The notes beneath the pieces are model-generated. The model was not told where the DNA came from. It worked only from the letters and a program-made list of their open reading frames with translations, and ran no database searches. Below, one piece after another: positions 54,143 to 63,655 of a stretch of 64,000 bases of DNA. How positions within the stretch are numbered: position 1 is the stretch's first letter; every line of letters starts with the position of its first letter. A program made the translations under genes and the position numbers. Source of the DNA: Microbacterium ureisolvens (lineage in GTDB: Bacteria; Actinomycetota; Actinomycetes; Actinomycetales; Microbacteriaceae); assembly GCF_015278315.1 (NCBI RefSeq), contig NZ_JADIJE010000011.1, positions 62,001-126,000 of the forward strand, read 5' to 3'.

Positions 54143-56022
54143 CCGGCCGCGCGCGCCTGGTGCTCGTCGGGGCCGGCCCCCGTGCCGTCATGCTCCTCGA
54201 GCGGCTGCTGGCGCGCACCGACGAGCACACGCTGCTCGACATCGACCTCGTCGACCCGCATCCGCCGGGGGCGGGCCGCATCTGGCGTCACGCGCAGTCG
54301 CCGCTGCTCAAGCTCAACTCGATGACCCGCGACGTGACGGTCTTCACCGACGACAGCTGCACGATCGACGGACCGGTGCGAACGGGGCCCTCGCTCCACG
54401 AATGGCTCGAGCTCTGGCGGGCCGGCGACCTGCCCGACGTCGAGCTCGACGAGCTGTCGGCCGCCGAGGCGCGCGTGCTGGGCGGCGACGGCTTTCCGAC
54501 CCGGCGGCTGCACAGCCACTACCTCGACTGGTTCTTCCGCCGCACCGGGGCGAGCGCCCCCGACGGCGTCACGGTCCGGCTCCACGCCGACACAGTGACG
54601 TCGGTGCGGCCATCGTCGTCGGGGCGGCACGTGGTCTCTCTCGCCGGCGGTCTCGAGATCGTGACGGATGCCGTCGCCTACTGCCTCGGCCACACCGAGC
54701 GCGAGCCCGACCCCGCGACGGCGGCTCTGGCCGCCGGCGCGGCGCGTGAGGGGCTCGTGTACGTGCCGCCGGCCTTCACCGCCGACGCCGATCTCTCGGG
54801 ACTGGCCGCAGGCGCTGACGTGATCGTGCGCGGCATGGGGCTCGCGGCGATCGACCTCGTGGTGCTTCTCACGCAGGGCCGCGGCGGCCGGTTCGACCGC
54901 GATGCGGACGGCGCGCTGCGCTACCAGGCGTCGGGCCGCGAGCCCCGACTGCATCTCGGCTCGCGGCGCGGGGTGCCGTACCGCTCGAAGGTGACCTCGA
55001 CACTGCACGGCGCATCGCCCGAGCGAGAGGTGCTCACGACCGCCGTCGTGACCGCACTCGCCGAGGGAAGCGCGCCCATCGACTTCGAGCGCGACGTCTG
55101 GCCGCTCATCGCGGGCGAGCTGCTGCACGGCCACTACCGCGAGCTGTTCACCGGGCACCCCGATCGAGTCTCGATCACGTGGGACGAGTTCCGCCCGGTG
55201 CTGCAGCGCCACGCGTGGGACGACCCGGTGCTCCGCACGGCGATCGCGGCCGTCGTGCCCGACCCGCTCGATCGCTTCGACGTCGCGTCGTTCGACCGGC
55301 CGTTCGCCGACGCCGAATTCGCCGACGAAGACGACGTGCAGCGTCGCGTGCGGGCGCACATCGCCGAGGACCTCCAGCTGCGCACGACCGCGCGGCACAG
55401 CCCCGCACAGGGTGTCTTCCTGGCCGCGCTGCTGTCGTTCATGGCGCTGGCCGAGATCCCGAAGGAGCGCTGGAACGCCCGCTCCCGGGCGCACACGCTC
55501 CCGGTGCGCTGGCACACGTTCTTCAGCTACCTCGCGAGCGGGCCGCCGCCGCATCGGCTCGAAGAGCTGCTCGCCCTCGCCGACGCCGGCGTCGTCAGCT
55601 TCCTCGGCCCGGATGTAGAGGTTGCTGTCGGGCCGCGCGGGTTCGCGGCATCCCGTTCCCGCGTCCCCGGCGAGACGGTCGCCCAGGCGCTCGTCGACGC
55701 CTGGCTCCCCGCCGCCGACGCGGAGCTCAGCACGAATGCCGCACTGCGGGAGCTCGCGACCGTGCACGGCAGCGTGCTGCGCGTGGCGGATGCCGAGTAC
55801 TCGGGATCGCTCGGACGCGTGCGCGTCGGCGACGACGGTCACGTGCTGCGCCCCGACGGCACCCCGCACGACGCGCTGTTCGCGATCGGCCCGTTCACGT
55901 CGCTGACGGAGTCCGGCGCCTTCACCCGGCCGGCGGCGAACTCGCTGTCGCTGCGCCAGACCGACGTCGTCGCCGGCGCCATCGCCGCCCGCCTCGGCGT
56001 CGCGGTCCCCGTCGCACCCTGA
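54139..56022 (+). CDS. FAD/NAD(P)-binding protein
   Basis: The 627-aa protein begins with a dinucleotide-binding motif, VLVGAGPRAVMLLERLLA, followed by DPHPPGAGRIWRHAQSPLL, as in the FAD-NAD(P)-binding (NAD_binding_9) proteins. A long C-terminal region of no certain family ends ALFAIGPFTSLTESGAFTRP, with DVVAGAIAARLG in a final helix. It is probably a flavoprotein that acts with the two LLM enzymes encoded directly upstream, which it overlaps by ATGA. It may accept an oxidised intermediate or supply flavin; that is inference. Confidence 0.8.
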   Translation: MTGRARLVLVGAGPRAVMLLERLLARTDEHTLLDIDLVDPHPPGAGRIWRHAQSPLLKLNSMTRDVTVFTDDSCTIDGPVRTGPSLHEWLELWRAGDLPDVELDELSAAEARVLGGDGFPTRRLHSHYLDWFFRRTGASAPDGVTVRLHADTVTSVRPSSSGRHVVSLAGGLEIVTDAVAYCLGHTEREPDPATAALAAGAAREGLVYVPPAFTADADLSGLAAGADVIVRGMGLAAIDLVVLLTQGRGGRFDRDADGALRYQASGREPRLHLGSRRGVPYRSKVTSTLHGASPEREVLTTAVVTALAEGSAPIDFERDVWPLIAGELLHGHYRELFTGHPDRVSITWDEFRPVLQRHAWDDPVLRTAIAAVVPDPLDRFDVASFDRPFADAEFADEDDVQRRVRAHIAEDLQLRTTARHSPAQGVFLAALLSFMALAEIPKERWNARSRAHTLPVRWHTFFSYLASGPPPHRLEELLALADAGVVSFLGPDVEVAVGPRGFAASRSRVPGETVAQALVDAWLPAADAELSTNAALRELATVHGSVLRVADAEYSGSLGRVRVGDDGHVLRPDGTPHDALFAIGPFTSLTESGAFTRPAANSLSLRQTDVVAGAIAARLGVAVPVAP

Positions 56023-56064
56023 TCGAGCTGCGTCGAGCCGGCGCCCTTCCCGGCGTCGGACGTT

Positions 56065-56143
56065 CGAAAACCTGGTCCGTCATCGCGACGCGCCGTGCGC
56101 GGCATCCGTTCCCCGGCGTGTCTGTGCGCCGACCAGGTTTTCG
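56065..56143. repeat. Palindromic intergenic element
   Basis: CGAAAACCTGGTC (56065-56077) is inverted as GACCAGGTTTTCG (56131-56143). The loop contains CGTGCGCGGCATCCGTTCCC. It lies between the flavoprotein gene and the ABC importer operon, 173 bp before the next start codon. It may be a terminator or another REP-like element. Confidence 0.75.
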
Positions 56144-56315
56144 GCACGTGCAACCGCTGTGATCATGACGCCGGATGACGGCGTGTGACCGCGCGCAACC
56201 GTCATTCACGCCGCGTGACATGCGCGGTCGGGGCCCGCCGGACCTCTCCGCGACGCTGAGGGCACGAACCCGGCATGCCGCCGCGGCTCGTCCGCCACAG
56301 CTTCTGGAGATCCCG

Positions 56316-57932
56316 ATGTCATCCACCCGACCCCGCACCGCCGCACTCGCGGCGATCGGCGTCGTCGCCCTCGCGCTCACCGCGTGCGCGACCGGCGCCG
56401 GCGACGCCGCACCCACCGCTTCCGCCGAGGCCGAGCCCACGACCGGCGGCGACCTCACCTTCGCGATCTCGGTCGACAGCCAGTGCATCGACCCGCAGCA
56501 GGTGGGCAACAACGATGCGATCGCCATCGCGCGGCAGACCGTCGCCTCGCTGACGATCCAAGACCCCGAGACGGGCGAGATCCTGCCCTGGCTCGCCACC
56601 GACTACGAGGTGAACGACGACGCCACGAGCTTCACGTTCACGCTGCAGGAGGGTCCCACCTACGCCGACGGCGAGCCCATCGACGCGGCATCCGTCAAGA
56701 CCAACTTCGAGGCGATCCAGGCGCTCGGCGCGAAGGCGAGCCTCGGCTCGTCGTACCTCGCCGACCTCGAGAGCATCGACGTGCCCGACGAGCAGACCGT
56801 CGTCGTCAACTTCTCCGAGCCCAGCGCCCAGTTCCTGCAGGCGACCTCGACGTTCTCGCTCGGCCTGCTGTCGCCGGCCACGGCGGCGGTGAGTCAGGCC
56901 GATCGCTGCCTCGGCGACTACATCGGCTCGGGACCGTTCTCGGTCGAGAGCTACACCCCCAACGAGGGCGCCGTGCTCGTGCGTCGCGACGGCTACGAGT
57001 GGGGGCCGTCGATCGCCGGCCACACCGGCGAGGCCTACCTCGACTCGATCACCTACAAGGTGATCCCCGAGTCGGGCAACCGCACCGGCAGCCTGCAGTC
57101 CGGCCAGATCGACGCGACCGCCGGCATCGCCACCGCCGACGCCGTGCTGTTCGAGAGCGAGGACTTCTGGTCGCTGAACCGCGCCAACCCCGGCTCGGTC
57201 TACAACCTCTACGCCAACCAGTCGACCGAGAAGCTGGCCGATGAGAACGTGCGCCTGGCGATCCAGAAGGGCATCGATCGCGAGCAGATCACCGCGACCC
57301 TGCTCGGCCCCGAGGACCTGCCGGCCGTCTCGCCGCTCGCCTCGTCGACCCCCTACTTCACCGACCTGAGCGACGTGCTCGAGTACGACCCCGAGGCCGC
57401 GGCAGACCTGCTCGAGGAGTCGGGCTGGACCGAGGGCGCGGACGGCGTCCGCGAGAAGGACGGCGAGAAGCTGAGCTTCCACGTCACCTACTGGCAGTCG
57501 CCCAAGGAGGTGCTCGAGCTCGTGCAGCAGCAGCTGCGTCAGATCGGCGTCGACCTCCAGCTGACGTTCGCGAGCATCGCCGACACCACGGCCGCGAACG
57601 CCGACGGCACCTACGACTTCTCGTACGGCAACCTGACACGGGCCGATCCCGACGTGCTGCGCACGGTGTTCTCGGTGAGCGGCACCAACAACGCCACCAA
57701 GCGCACGGAGCCTGCCGAGATCGACGAGCTGCTCGACGAGCAGGCCGCGATCATCGACCCCGCCGAGCGCCAGAAGATCGTCGACGCGGCGGCGGAGCTG
57801 CTGGTCACCGGCGGCTACTCGATCCCGATCTACCAGCTGTCGACCACGATCACGGCCGCGTCGAAGGTGCAGGGGCTGACGTTCGAGGCGTCCAGCCGCC
57901 TGGACTTCTACGACGCCTGGATCGCCGAGTAA
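56316..57932 (+). CDS. ABC transporter substrate-binding lipoprotein (peptide/opine type)
   Basis: The 538-aa protein belongs to the SBP family 5 (OppA/DppA/NikA-like). A signal peptide ends in the lipobox LTAC near residue 24, so it is a membrane-anchored lipoprotein. Typical segments: ETGEILPWLATDYEVNDD, GDYIGSGPFSVESYTPNEG and LLEESGWTEGADGVRE. The ATG at 56316 has TGGAGA upstream. It is the first gene of the importer, about 300 bp after the LLM-flavoprotein genes. The ligand is unknown. Confidence 0.93.
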   Translation: MSSTRPRTAALAAIGVVALALTACATGAGDAAPTASAEAEPTTGGDLTFAISVDSQCIDPQQVGNNDAIAIARQTVASLTIQDPETGEILPWLATDYEVNDDATSFTFTLQEGPTYADGEPIDAASVKTNFEAIQALGAKASLGSSYLADLESIDVPDEQTVVVNFSEPSAQFLQATSTFSLGLLSPATAAVSQADRCLGDYIGSGPFSVESYTPNEGAVLVRRDGYEWGPSIAGHTGEAYLDSITYKVIPESGNRTGSLQSGQIDATAGIATADAVLFESEDFWSLNRANPGSVYNLYANQSTEKLADENVRLAIQKGIDREQITATLLGPEDLPAVSPLASSTPYFTDLSDVLEYDPEAAADLLEESGWTEGADGVREKDGEKLSFHVTYWQSPKEVLELVQQQLRQIGVDLQLTFASIADTTAANADGTYDFSYGNLTRADPDVLRTVFSVSGTNNATKRTEPAEIDELLDEQAAIIDPAERQKIVDAAAELLVTGGYSIPIYQLSTTITAASKVQGLTFEASSRLDFYDAWIAE

Positions 57933-57977
57933 GCCGCGCGGGCACACCGAGCAACGGAACGGATGAGGAGCGAGATC

Positions 57978-58934
57978 ATGTGGGGTGGATACATCGCCCG
58001 GAGGATCGGGCAGGGCCTGGTGGTCCTGTGGGCCGCGTACACGATCTCGTTCCTCATCCTGTACCTCCTCCCCGGCGACGCCGCGACGCTGTTCGCGGGC
58101 GGCGGCGACCAGGAGGCCATCGATCCCGAGCTCGTCGCGCGGCTGCGCAGCGAGCTCGGGCTCGACCGCCCGCTGTGGGAGCAGTACCTCGTCGCCCTGG
58201 GCAAGGCGCTGACGGGCGACTTCGGCGCGTCGACGCAGACCGGGCGGCCGGCATCCGATCTGCTTCTCGAATCCCTGCCCCCGACGCTCGCGCTGACCGC
58301 CTTCGCATTCGTGCTGTCGGTCGTGTTCGGCATCGTCCTGGCACTGTCGGCGTCGCTGGCGCGCGCGCAGTGGCTGCGCAACCTGCTGTCGTCACTTCCG
58401 CCGCTGGGAGTCTCGATCCCGGTGTTCTGGATCGGCCTTCTGCTGCTGCAGGCGTTCTCGTTCCGCCTGCGCCTGTTCCCCTCGATGGGCAATGAGGGCT
58501 TCGAGAGCCTCGTGCTGCCGGCGATCACGATCGCGATCCCCTCCGGAGCGTTCATCGCGCAGCTGCTGTCGCGGAGCCTGCGGTCGACCCTCGCCCAGCC
58601 CTACGTCGAGATCGTGCGGGCGAAGGGTGCGAGCGAGCGCCGCGTGCAGCTCGGCCATGCGTTCCGGAACGCCGCGATCCCGTCGCTCACGATGGTCGGC
58701 GTGCTCATCGGCGGCCTGCTCTCGGGCGCTGTCGTGACCGAGACCGTCTTCTCGCGCCTCGGCATCGGCCGCCTCGTCGTCACCGCCGTCAACAACCGCG
58801 ACGTGCCCGTCGTGCAGACCGTGGTGGTCTTCGCCGCGCTCGTGTTCGTGATCGCGAACCTCGCCGTCGATCTCGTCTACCCCCTCATCGACCGCCGCAT
58901 CACGCTCGCCCGCACGGCGTTCGTCGCCGCCTGA
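57978..58934 (+). CDS. ABC transporter permease (DppB/OppB type)
   Basis: The 318-aa permease has about six helices, the N-terminal IARRIGQGLVVLWAAYTISF segment and the EAA loop VEIVRAKGASERRVQLGHAF, which are hallmarks of DppB/OppB proteins. The ATG at 57978 has GAGGAG five nt upstream; a start at 57963 lacks a good site. It pairs with the second permease at 58947. Confidence 0.92.
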   Translation: MWGGYIARRIGQGLVVLWAAYTISFLILYLLPGDAATLFAGGGDQEAIDPELVARLRSELGLDRPLWEQYLVALGKALTGDFGASTQTGRPASDLLLESLPPTLALTAFAFVLSVVFGIVLALSASLARAQWLRNLLSSLPPLGVSIPVFWIGLLLLQAFSFRLRLFPSMGNEGFESLVLPAITIAIPSGAFIAQLLSRSLRSTLAQPYVEIVRAKGASERRVQLGHAFRNAAIPSLTMVGVLIGGLLSGAVVTETVFSRLGIGRLVVTAVNNRDVPVVQTVVVFAALVFVIANLAVDLVYPLIDRRITLARTAFVAA

Positions 58935-58946
58935 TCGGAGCCCGTC

Positions 58947-59954
58947 ATGACCGTCGAGGACGTCCTCTCCCCTCCCGCCCGCACGCTCGAGCCGCACGAC
59001 CCGTTCATCGAATCGATCGTCGACCCCGACGCCGATCCTGCGGGCGGGCCGCACGCGGCCGGCCTCGAGGAAGAGCGAGCGGATGCTTCGTCTCGTGCCT
59101 CGCTCAGCACGAGTGCCGCGGCCCGCGGCGCTGCGCTGCGCCCGGTCGTCGCGGTCCTGAAGCAGCCGACGCTCGTCGCGTCGATCCTCGTGCTCGCGCT
59201 CGTGACGCTGTGGGCGTTGGTGCCCTCGTGGTTCACGGCGTGGGACCCGATCGTCGGCGTCCCGCAGGACCGCCTGCTGCCGCCCAGCCCGGAGCACCTC
59301 TTCGGCACCGACAACCTCGGCCGCGACCTCTACGCCCGTGTCGTGTACGGCTCGGCGACGTCGCTCGCCGCGACCTCGGTGGCGGTCGTCGTCGGACTCG
59401 CGGTCGGATCGCTGTTCGGCCTGCTCGCCGGCTTCCTCCGGGGCATCGTCGACGACGCCATCATGCGCTTCATGGACGTGCTGCTCGCGATCCCGAGCCT
59501 GCTGCTCTCGCTCGCCCTCATCACGGCGCTGGGCTTCGGCACGCTCAACGTCGCGATCGCGGTCGGACTCGCGAGCATCGCATCCTTCTCCCGCGTGATG
59601 CGCGCCGAGGTGCTGCAGATCGCCACCGCCGTCTACGTCGAGGCCGCGCACGTGTCCGGTGTGCGCTGGCACACCGTGCTGCGCCGGCACGTGCTGCCGA
59701 ACGCGTCCGGACCCGTCGTGGCGCTGGCCGCCCTCGAGTTCGGCGTCATGGTGCTCGCGATCTCGTCGCTGTCGTTCCTCGGCTTCGGCGCCCCGCCGCC
59801 CACCCCGGAGTGGGGCTCGCTCGTCGCGGGCGGGCGCGACTACCTGGCCGTCGCGTGGTGGCTCACGACCTTCCCCGGCCTCGTGATCGTGGCCGTCGTG
59901 CTGTCGGCCAACCGCATCTCGCGTGCCCTCGAGCGCAATGGAGGAGTCCGATGA
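58947..59954 (+). CDS. ABC transporter permease (DppC/OppC type)
   Basis: The 335-aa permease has an unusual, Asp/Glu-rich ~65-residue N-terminal extension before the DppC-like domain (LFGTDNLGRDLYARVVYGSA, then YVEAAHVSGVRWHTVLRRHV). The extension carries DASSRASLSTSAAAR (about residues 46-60). It is encoded by a repeat also found in the following ATPase gene. GGAG precedes the ATG. Its stop overlaps the ATPase gene start by ATGA. Confidence 0.92.
   Translation: MTVEDVLSPPARTLEPHDPFIESIVDPDADPAGGPHAAGLEEERADASSRASLSTSAAARGAALRPVVAVLKQPTLVASILVLALVTLWALVPSWFTAWDPIVGVPQDRLLPPSPEHLFGTDNLGRDLYARVVYGSATSLAATSVAVVVGLAVGSLFGLLAGFLRGIVDDAIMRFMDVLLAIPSLLLSLALITALGFGTLNVAIAVGLASIASFSRVMRAEVLQIATAVYVEAAHVSGVRWHTVLRRHVLPNASGPVVALAALEFGVMVLAISSLSFLGFGAPPPTPEWGSLVAGGRDYLAVAWWLTTFPGLVIVAVVLSANRISRALERNGGVR
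59080..59119 (+). repeat. 40-bp repeat in the DppC-type permease gene
   Basis: CGGATGCTTCGTCTCGTGCC at 59080 recurs at 60780, with one mismatch in the first 31 bp and four in the last 9. The GCTTCGTCTCG core recalls the start of the palindrome at 31153. It is in frame. Confidence 0.75.
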
Positions 59955-61606
59955 CCGCGCTGCTGCAGGTGTCGAACCTGTCCGTCTCGTACTCGCTGGG
60001 CGGCCGGTCGCGCCCGGCCGTCCGCGACGTGAGCTTCACCGTCGACCGCGGCGAGGTCGTCGCGATCGTGGGCGAGTCGGGCTCGGGCAAGAGCACGACC
60101 GCGCACGCCGTGATCCATCTCCTCTCCGCCAACGCCTCGGTGGACGCCGGGTCGATCGTCTTCGACGGCACCGACCTCACCGGGCTGTCGCGCCGCGCGT
60201 GGCGCGAGGTGCGCGGGCGGGCGATCGGCCTCATTCCGCAGGACCCGACGACGAGCCTCAACCCCGTGAAGCGGGTCGGGCGTCAGGTCGGCGAGCCGCT
60301 CGTCATCCACGGGCTGGCCACCCGCCGCGGCGCCGACGCACGGGCCGTGGAACTGCTGCGGCTGGCCGGCATCGGCGAGCCCGAGGCCCGCGCGAAGCAG
60401 TTCCCGCACCAGTTCTCCGGCGGCATGAAGCAGCGCGCCCTCATCGCGACGGCGTTGGCCGCCGAGCCGCAGCTCGTGATCGCCGACGAGCCCACGAGCG
60501 CCCTCGACGTCACGGTGCAGAAGCAGATCCTCGACCACATCGACACCCTCGCCACGACGCTCGGCACCGCGGTGCTGCTCATCACGCACGACCTCGGCGT
60601 CGCGGCCGACCGCGCCGACCGCATCATCGTGATGCAGGACGGCGGGATCGTCGAGACGGGGGCGGCACGGCAGGTCCTCGAGGATCCGCAGCACCCCTAT
60701 ACCCGTGCCCTCATCGCGGCGGCGCCCGGGCTGCGGGGCACGGCGGCGCGCGTCTCCGGGCGACGGTCGCCCACGGAGCCGGATGCTTCGTCTCGTGCCT
60801 CGGTCAGCACAGATGCCGCATCCCCGCCTCTCCTCGAGGTCACAGATCTCCGCAAGGAGTTCCCGCTGCCCGGCCACGACAAGCTCGTCGCGGTCGACGA
60901 CGTGTCGTTCCGGATCGACCGCGGCGAGACGCTCGCGATCGTCGGCGAGTCCGGGTCGGGCAAGAGCACCACGGCGCGACTGGCTCTGCGGCTCGAGAAG
61001 CCGACGGCAGGCGGCATCCGCTTCGACGGAAACGATCTCGTGACCGCGAGCCGTGAAGAGCTCCGCGCGCTGCGCCGGCGCTTCCAGCTCGTGTATCAGA
61101 GCCCGTTCGCCTCGCTGGATCCGCGGTTCACCATCGCGGAGGTGATCGACGAGCCGCTGCGCGCGTTCGGCGTCGACAAGGCCGAGCGCGCACTCCGAGT
61201 GCGAGAGCTGATCGACCAGGTGGCGCTGCCGGCGGGCATCGCGTCGCGGCGGCCGGCCGAGCTCTCGGGCGGCCAGCGGCAGCGGGTGGCGATCGCTCGC
61301 GCGCTCGCGCTGCGCCCCGATCTCGTCGTGCTCGACGAGGCGGTGTCGGCGCTCGACGTATCGGTGCAGGCGCAGATCCTCGAACTGCTCGCCGCCGTGC
61401 AGCGGGACGTCGGGGTGTCGTATCTCTTCATCAGCCACGACCTCGCGGTGGTCCGCGAGATCTCGGACCGCGTCGCCGTGATGCAGCGCGGCCGGATCGT
61501 CGAGCAGGGCGCGACCGCGCAAGTGCTCGGCGACCCGCGCGAGGAGTACACGCGCCGGCTCATCGACGCGATCCCGGGGTCCACGCTCGCTGCGCGGGCG
61601 GCCTGA
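59951..61606 (+). CDS. Fused double ATP-binding protein (DppD-DppF type)
   Basis: The 551-aa protein contains two ABC ATPase domains. Each has a Walker A (IVGESGSGKSTT near residues 38 and 330), an LSGG-type signature (FSGGMKQRALIATAL and LSGGQRQRVAIARAL) and a Walker B (LVIADEPTSALD, LVVLDEAVSALD). It energises the importer encoded upstream. The linker between the domains carries DASSRASVSTDAASP (about 278-290), from the repeat described at 60780. The ATG overlaps the permease stop (ATGA). Confidence 0.95.
   Translation: MTALLQVSNLSVSYSLGGRSRPAVRDVSFTVDRGEVVAIVGESGSGKSTTAHAVIHLLSANASVDAGSIVFDGTDLTGLSRRAWREVRGRAIGLIPQDPTTSLNPVKRVGRQVGEPLVIHGLATRRGADARAVELLRLAGIGEPEARAKQFPHQFSGGMKQRALIATALAAEPQLVIADEPTSALDVTVQKQILDHIDTLATTLGTAVLLITHDLGVAADRADRIIVMQDGGIVETGAARQVLEDPQHPYTRALIAAAPGLRGTAARVSGRRSPTEPDASSRASVSTDAASPPLLEVTDLRKEFPLPGHDKLVAVDDVSFRIDRGETLAIVGESGSGKSTTARLALRLEKPTAGGIRFDGNDLVTASREELRALRRRFQLVYQSPFASLDPRFTIAEVIDEPLRAFGVDKAERALRVRELIDQVALPAGIASRRPAELSGGQRQRVAIARALALRPDLVVLDEAVSALDVSVQAQILELLAAVQRDVGVSYLFISHDLAVVREISDRVAVMQRGRIVEQGATAQVLGDPREEYTRRLIDAIPGSTLAARAA
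60780..60819 (+). repeat. 40-bp repeat in the double ATPase gene
   Basis: Copy of the element at 59080-59119, 1.7 kb away in the same operon and orientation. It falls in the linker between the two ATPase domains. Confidence 0.75.
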
Positions 61607-61682
61607 CCTTCCGGCGACCCACGGCGCAGCATCCGTCGTCCCCCGTACCGACCCTCCCGGCCATCTCGAAAAGAGGAGCACC

Positions 61683-62555
61683 ATGACCACCACCCTCAAC
61701 TCCGACGTCGATCGCGCCCGGTTCGGGCGCGAGTGGGAGGACTGGCACCGCGCACACGAGACGCGCCGCGCCGATCCCCTCGGCTTCTTCGCCATCACCG
61801 GCCTGCACTGGCTCGGCGGCGACGCGATCACGCTGGCCGGTGCGCCCGGCACGTGGCATCTCGGCACTGACGGCGTGGTCGTCGAGCTCGCCGAGGGCGA
61901 GAGTCTGACACTCGACGGGGCGACGATCGTCGGCACGTACGCGTTCGGCGAGATCGCCGAGCGGGGCAGCGTCACCCCGACGTTCACCGACGGAGGCGTC
62001 GCCGGCGCGGTCGAGATCGCCATCCGCGGCGGTCATACGATCCTGCGTCCGCGCCGGGCCGACCACCCGTTCCTCGCCGAGTACGCAGGCACCCCGACCT
62101 ACGTGCCGAACCCGCGCTGGCGGGTCGCGGCGCAGTTCCGTCCGTTCGACGCACCGGTTCCGACCGAGGTCGGCGCCGCCGTCGACGGGCTCACCCACGT
62201 CTACGACGCCCCCGGCGTGCTCGAGTTCTCGTGGCGCGGCGAGGAGTTCGCGCTCACCGCGTTCGAGGGCAAGGCTCCCGGCGACCTGCTCGTGCTGTTC
62301 ACCGACGCGACGAGCGGCATCACGACGTACGCCGCAAACCGTTCCGTGGGCATCGACGCGCCGGACGCCGACGGCTGGACCACCATCGACTTCAACCGCG
62401 CCGTGAACCTCCCGTGCGCCTACACGGACTTCGCGACGTGCCCGCTGCCGCCGGAGGGCAACCGCCTGCCGATCGGCATCGAGGCCGGCGAGAAGACGCC
62501 GCTGTCGCGCGTGCGCGCCGACGGCGCGCTCGTCGCACCGGGGGTGGTCGCGTGA
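61683..62555 (+). CDS. DUF1684 family protein
   Basis: The 290-aa cytosolic protein belongs to DUF1684. Signature stretches: REWEDWHRAHETRRADPLG, FFAITGLHWLGGDA, VYDAPGVLEFSWRGEEF and INRAVN-like DFNRAVNLPCAYTDFATCPL. Proteins of this family are often encoded near peptide ABC transporters and LLM monooxygenases but have no known activity. AAGAGGAG precedes the ATG. The stop overlaps the following LLM gene by GTGA. Confidence 0.88.
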   Translation: MTTTLNSDVDRARFGREWEDWHRAHETRRADPLGFFAITGLHWLGGDAITLAGAPGTWHLGTDGVVVELAEGESLTLDGATIVGTYAFGEIAERGSVTPTFTDGGVAGAVEIAIRGGHTILRPRRADHPFLAEYAGTPTYVPNPRWRVAAQFRPFDAPVPTEVGAAVDGLTHVYDAPGVLEFSWRGEEFALTAFEGKAPGDLLVLFTDATSGITTYAANRSVGIDAPDADGWTTIDFNRAVNLPCAYTDFATCPLPPEGNRLPIGIEAGEKTPLSRVRADGALVAPGVVA

Positions 62556-63637
62556 AGTTCCAGCTGCTCGACATCGTCCCCTATCGCGCCGATCCGATCA
62601 CGGGCCGCCAGGTCTCTCCCGCTGAGCGCTTCGCCGAGACGCTCGAGCAGGCGATCCGCGCGGAAGAGCTGGGATTGGATGCCGTCGCCATCGGCGAGCG
62701 CCACGCCGGCAGCTTCATCTCCTCGTCGCCGACGGTGCTGCTGGGCGCGATCGCCGCCCGGACCGACAGCATCCGTCTCAATTCCGGCGTCACCGTGCTC
62801 TCCGTGCTGGATCCGGTGCGCGTCGCGGAGGATTACGCGACCATCGACCAGCTCTCGGGCGGACGCCTGGACATCACGATCGGCAAGGGCAACGAAGTCG
62901 CCCAGTTCCCGTTGTTCGGACTCGACATCGACGACCAGTGGGAGCTGCTCGCCGAGAAGTACGAGCTGCTGCGGACGCTGTGGCGCGAGGAGGACGTCAC
63001 GTGGCCCGGCACCGAGTTCACCCGGCCGCTCGCCGGCGTGACGACGCTGCCGCGGCCGTTCGCCGGCGCTCCGCGGGTGTGGCACGGCTCGGCGACGACG
63101 CTGTTCTCGGCCGGGCTCGCCGCGCGCTTCGGCGACCCGCTGTTCAGCGCGAACGCGATCCAGCCGCTCGAGAACTACGGCGTGCTCGTCGACCACTACC
63201 GCTCCGAGTACGCGCGCCACGGCCACGACCCGGCGAGCGCGTTCGTGGCCGCCGGCTCGGGTGCGCTCTTCATCGCCGACACCACGCAGGAGGCGATCGC
63301 CCAGTACGGCCCCGTCTACAACGCGATCGTGGCCGCGACGAACGTGCCCGGGAACAACACCCCGTTCCGTGACATCGAGCACGCCGTCGCCGAGGGTCCG
63401 GCTCTCGTCGGCACGCCGCAACAGGTGATCGACAAGATCGCGCGGTTCCACGGCCGGCTCGGCCACGACCTGCAATCCATCAGCCTGCCGACTACGGTGC
63501 CGATCGCGCAGCAGCTCGAGATCCTCGAGCGGTTCGCGCTCGAGGTGGCCCCGGTGCTCCGCCGGGAGCTCCCGACGACGCTGTGGACGGATGCCGACCC
63601 CCTGGGTCAGCGGACGCCCGAGCTGGCGGCGGTGTGA
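62552..63637 (+). CDS. LLM-class flavin-dependent oxidoreductase 3
   Basis: The 361-aa protein has the LLM TIM-barrel pattern: IGERHAGSFISSSPTVLLGA, VLDPVRVAEDYATIDQLSGG and RLDITIGKGNEVAQFPLFGL. It is a different branch from the two enzymes at 51558 and 52778, since length and motif spacing differ. The GTG at 62552 overlaps the DUF1684 stop by GTGA, so these two are translationally coupled. It may catalyse another oxidation of the same imported compound. Confidence 0.88.
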   Translation: MKFQLLDIVPYRADPITGRQVSPAERFAETLEQAIRAEELGLDAVAIGERHAGSFISSSPTVLLGAIAARTDSIRLNSGVTVLSVLDPVRVAEDYATIDQLSGGRLDITIGKGNEVAQFPLFGLDIDDQWELLAEKYELLRTLWREEDVTWPGTEFTRPLAGVTTLPRPFAGAPRVWHGSATTLFSAGLAARFGDPLFSANAIQPLENYGVLVDHYRSEYARHGHDPASAFVAAGSGALFIADTTQEAIAQYGPVYNAIVAATNVPGNNTPFRDIEHAVAEGPALVGTPQQVIDKIARFHGRLGHDLQSISLPTTVPIAQQLEILERFALEVAPVLRRELPTTLWTDADPLGQRTPELAAV

Positions 63638-63655
63638 GCAGAGGGATGTCTCGGC

